From an uncultured Ignavibacteria bacterium (GTDB taxonomy: Bacteria; Bacteroidota; Ignavibacteria; Tepidaquicellales; Tepidaquicellaceae), in assembly GCA_937974175.1 (NCBI GenBank), contig CALJIG010000036.1, forward strand, positions 44,083-108,082: 64,000 bases of DNA. Direction: 5' to 3'. Each line of letters begins with the position of its first letter. The first letter of the stretch is position 1. A model generated the notes under the pieces. It worked only from the letters and a program-made list of their open reading frames with translations. It did no database searches and had not been told where the DNA came from. A program made the translations under genes and the position numbers. Of the stretch, positions 61,461 to 64,000 are shown piece after piece.

Positions 61461-63020
61461 TTATTTGTTTTTTGTAACATCAATAAGTCTGTTTTCAACA
61501 GTTCCTTCTATTACTTTTTGCTCGACGACTGCATCAATCATTACATCCCTGTCTATTATATTTGTATCTTCTAAAATAATTTCTTCGCCAACATCGCCGT
61601 AATATTTTTTGAACTGACCGCCGAGATAGTTGTTTGTTGATATAGTATAAATTTTGTTATCATCAATGTCTTTTCCTTCGGCAGTTTTTATTGAAACTAT
61701 AAAGTTATCATCACCTGCCAGAACTTTTTTTGAATCATATTCTATCTTTATGCCGGATACAATGGATAAATCACTTGAACCAAGCTCATCCATTTCTTTA
61801 ACATATGTCTGCAGATTATTTTTGAACATCTGCTTTACTGCTTTACCTGTAAGCTTTATTATTACAACAGTGTTTCCGAATGGATTTATCTCCCACATAT
61901 CGTTAACTGTAATTACACCTTTTGGAAGACTTTTTCTTATTCCGCCGGCATTAAGTACAGATACATCTGTGCCAAATCTTTTTCTCATTGCATCTGCCTG
62001 CCACTGCCCAAGATTGGATTCCATCTTATAGGAAGAAAACCAATCTTTTTTTAGAGTTCCGATTTCCTTCATCAAATCTCCCTGTATTCCTGAAATCATA
62101 TTTTCCACAACTGCAGCGGCATTTTTATCCATTATGGCGGAATCCAATACTGTTTCATACAGCTTTCCATAGTTCCATAGTACAGTATCTTTTTCTACGT
62201 CAATTTTCAAATCAAGTTTTCCCAGATATCGCCCGTATGAGCCGGCCTGAACAATTACTACATTATTTTTTATTGCAGGTCTTTGAAGTGCAGTATGGGA
62301 GTGCCCGCCGACAATTATATCAACATCTTTGTAATATTTATCTGCAATTTTTTTATCGTTATCTAATCCGATATGTGTCAGCAATACGATTACATCGCAG
62401 CCTTCTGTTTTGCAATAATTAATCCCTGCGTTAATTAACGAATCTGTATCGAGCATAGTTACATCGGTAACATTTTTAGGTACAGTAAGTGTCATTAAAT
62501 CTAAAGCGGTAAGCCCGATAACTCCGAACTTAACTCCGTTAACTATTTTTGTTACCCATGGTTTCCCGATGGTTCTTTGAAGAGATTTTAAGAAAACATT
62601 CCCGGATAAAACATCAAAGTTGGCTTCCCGCAGCAAAGAATCCAGATGCAGCTCTCCATAATCAAATTCGTGATTGCCTACTGCGAATGCATCAAGTCCG
62701 TAAAGATTTAGCAATTCAATTTGTGATTTTCCTTTTGTAAGAGAGGAGATAGGTGACCCCTGAAAATCATCACCTCCGTTTAAAACAAGACTGTTTGCAT
62801 TTCTGAATTTATTAAGATATCCCAGCATAGAGGAAGTACCGCCAATATAATAAGTGCTGTCTCCTTTTATCGAATCTTTTTTGGTGATTCTGTAGGGCAT
62901 ATTTCTCGAGTGGAAATCATTCCAGTGAAGTATTGTAACCTCTTTTACATTTGCATCGTTCTCCTGCGAAAAGGCAATGGAGCTTATGAATAATAACGCT
63001 AACAATATTTTTTTAGTCAT
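61461..63020 (-). CDS. Secreted 5'-nucleotidase (UshA-like)
   Basis: This 519-aa protein has a signal peptide (KKILLALLFISSIAFSQ), the metallophosphatase core ILHWNDFHSRN (Asp, His), LNGGDDFQGSP, GNHEFDYGE, THIGLDNDKKI and VGGHSHTAL, and a C-terminal 5'-nucleotidase domain (NAGGIRKSLPKGVITVNDMWEINPFGN, YTISTNNYLGG). It dephosphorylates nucleotides in the periplasm. It starts 91 bases upstream of a terminator that belongs to the GIY-YIG gene. Confidence 0.94.
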   Translation of the reverse strand: MTKKILLALLFISSIAFSQENDANVKEVTILHWNDFHSRNMPYRITKKDSIKGDSTYYIGGTSSMLGYLNKFRNANSLVLNGGDDFQGSPISSLTKGKSQIELLNLYGLDAFAVGNHEFDYGELHLDSLLREANFDVLSGNVFLKSLQRTIGKPWVTKIVNGVKFGVIGLTALDLMTLTVPKNVTDVTMLDTDSLINAGINYCKTEGCDVIVLLTHIGLDNDKKIADKYYKDVDIIVGGHSHTALQRPAIKNNVVIVQAGSYGRYLGKLDLKIDVEKDTVLWNYGKLYETVLDSAIMDKNAAAVVENMISGIQGDLMKEIGTLKKDWFSSYKMESNLGQWQADAMRKRFGTDVSVLNAGGIRKSLPKGVITVNDMWEINPFGNTVVIIKLTGKAVKQMFKNNLQTYVKEMDELGSSDLSIVSGIKIEYDSKKVLAGDDNFIVSIKTAEGKDIDDNKIYTISTNNYLGGQFKKYYGDVGEEIILEDTNIIDRDVMIDAVVEQKVIEGTVENRLIDVTKNK

Positions 63021-63035
63021 GTTGATTTTAAATTA

Positions 63036-63060
63036 AAAAAAGGGAGCTCTCTCCCTTAAA
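63036..63060 (-). terminator. Intrinsic terminator after the first GIY-YIG gene
   Basis: AAGGGAG (63040-63046) pairs with CTCCCTT (63051-63057); on the minus strand it is followed by TTTTTTTAATTT. It stops GIY-YIG transcription before the nucleotidase gene. Confidence 0.9.
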
Positions 63061-63130
63061 TTTACGGATTAATTCAGAACAGAATTATATCTTAAAGTAA
63101 AAATTCAGTAATTTATTTCCAAGACAGGAA

Positions 63131-63379
63131 TTAGCTTTTAAGAAGCTGTGCAATGTATTCTTTCTTGTTCTTCATTCGTTTCAGGTTGTTTTCGAAATTC
63201 ATAGCGCCGCCTCTATCCGGAAATTCTTTGCTCCAGACAATTTTCCATGGTCCCTTTTTACTTGTATATGGTGACTTATCTTTTGAGTTATGTTCTTTTA
63301 ATCTGGTCTCTAAGTTATCGGTATGTCCAATATATATTTTACCGGTAGAAGAAGATTTTAATATATATGTATAATACAT
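63131..63379 (-). CDS. GIY-YIG nuclease-family protein (UPF0213-like)
   Basis: This 82-aa single domain has YTYILKSSSTGKIYIGHTDNLETRLKEHN (GIY-YIG as YTYI...YIG, with the catalytic Tyr and Arg) and ends FENNLKRMKNKKEYIAQL. Small endonuclease-like proteins of this sort are very common in this group; their cellular role is not settled. It is complete, unlike its copy at 63642. Confidence 0.9.
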   Translation of the reverse strand: MYYTYILKSSSTGKIYIGHTDNLETRLKEHNSKDKSPYTSKKGPWKIVWSKEFPDRGGAMNFENNLKRMKNKKEYIAQLLKS

Positions 63380-63641
63380 TTTCTTTAGCTTGACGGATTT
63401 AAAAGAGTATGCTCTGTTTAAATCACACAGTTTTTAAAATGTTTCAATTAATTAAACTGTTTAATTAATTGAGAAGTTTCAGGAATCGCCTTCGCCAGAA
63501 AAGCTATTTAGAAAACCGGTTTATTTAAGCGAGATTAAAGGTTAAATTTATTTCTTAGAGTTAAATTAACTTTACAACATCTACTGGTATAATATCGATT
63601 TAAATCTACCCTACCCTCCCTATTCCTTCGGGATGAGCTAC
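63380..63641. other. Gene-free stretch
   Basis: It is AT-rich with a TTAATTAAACTGTTTAATTAATTGAG inverted repeat near 63448-63472. I see no gene or clear terminator. The tail of the frameshifted second GIY-YIG gene ends at its right-hand border. Confidence 0.5.
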
Positions 63642-63892
63642 TTATATCTTCGAACAATATTTTTCAAGAATATATTTCTTATTCTTTAACATTTTAAGTA
63701 ATTTTCAAATTTCATTGCTTCACCTCTGATTTCAAACTCTTTCCTAAAAACAATTTTCCATGGTCCTTTCTTATTCGTGAAGGTAGATTTTTTATCAGAG
63801 TTATGTTCCTCCAATCTCCTTTCAAGATTTTCAGTATGACCAATATATAGTCTATCAGTACTTTCAGAAATTAAAATGTATGTGTAATACAT
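63642..63892 (-). pseudogene. Frameshifted GIY-YIG nuclease-family gene
   Basis: The in-frame part (63686-63892) gives only 68 aa, ending FENYLKC-stop. In the next frame the DNA continues MLKNKKYILEKYCSKI to a TAA at 63642, matching the end of the intact copy (FENNLKRMKNKKEYIAQLLKS). Adding one A to the AAAA run near 63691 restores a full-length protein of about 83 aa. It is thus a recent frameshift, a sequencing error or programmed slippage. It is a paralogue of the gene at 63131, and its start lies six bases from tRNA-Pro. Confidence 0.85.
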
Positions 63893-63898
63893 AATCTG

Positions 63899-63972
<74 letters not shown>

Positions 63973-64000
63973 TAAAATTATTTTTCAATAAAAGAACCGA

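Noticed and set aside
62549..62740. Small plus-strand frames inside the nucleotidase gene
   Set aside because: They lie opposite conserved catalytic motifs and have no ribosome site; they are shadows.

Overview
The window comes from an AT-rich, chromosomal, Gram-negative genome. I infer a member of the Bacteroidota/Chlorobi group, most like the Ignavibacteria. The evidence is an LPS export operon (kdsD-lptC-lptA/ostA type), many lipoproteins and secreted proteins, a large secreted protein ending in a 'NYPNPFNPSTKI' type IX secretion sorting domain, frequent TTG starts, no encoded CCA on the two RNA genes, and pyruvate phosphate dikinase, M61 peptidase, LemA and YhcH families. No phage, insertion sequence with transposase, or CRISPR array was seen. 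Apart from repeats this is mostly ordinary housekeeping and accessory chromosome.

Layout. 1-4.1 kb: the front of a penicillin acylase-family hydrolase, a cytochrome P450, a lysophospholipid acyltransferase and a hicBA toxin-antitoxin pair. 4.1-10.5 kb: a YhcH protein, an ABC-2 exporter, then a run of envelope proteins (DUF4292, lipoprotein, TPR protein, OB-fold lipoprotein) and a 493-aa unknown. 10.5-13.4 kb (minus): kdsD-lptC-ostA. 13.6-19 kb (plus): an rlmD-like rRNA methyltransferase, secreted and membrane unknowns, a PepSY protein and a rhodanese, split by a repeat-rich gap. A 124-nt tRNA-Leu-like RNA lies at 19049. 19.3-27.5 kb (minus): ppdK, M61 peptidase, ptsN, a sugar nucleotidyltransferase fused to a degenerate phosphomutase, lemA.

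27.6-38.3 kb: small enzymes (flavin reductase, methyltransferase, two SDRs, three GNATs, VOC, RidA, YjbQ, PLD, TerC) around a second repeat-rich gap at 30637-31554. 38.3-46.5 kb: the sorted BNR-type protein, a DUF6544 protein, ComEA-like, pentapeptide lipoprotein, PilM-like, rsmD, coaD and a thioredoxin-fold protein without CXXC. 46.6-52.5 kb (minus): uppP, gyrB, DUF721, recF, dnaN, with no dnaA beside dnaN. 52.7-55.9 kb (minus): a five-gene cysteine/histidine-rich cluster that looks like copper or other soft-metal handling. 55.9-64 kb: carotenoid-type oxidoreductase, secreted unknown, CpeT-like protein, purE, frataxin (cyaY), a SpoIIE phosphatase, yggX, a UshA-like nucleotidase, two GIY-YIG nucleases (one frameshifted) and tRNA-Pro(CGG).

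The most unusual signals are in the non-coding parts. A 107-bp element at 17098-17204 folds with essentially every base paired into an outer stem plus three hairpins, a four-way junction. It lies in a composite repeat whose modules recur in inverted orientation at 30.6-31.5 kb. The tRNA-Leu-like RNA has a 55-nt variable region or an embedded insertion and no U33. No single obviously new multi-gene system is proven; the metal cluster and the paired repeat regions are the best candidates.
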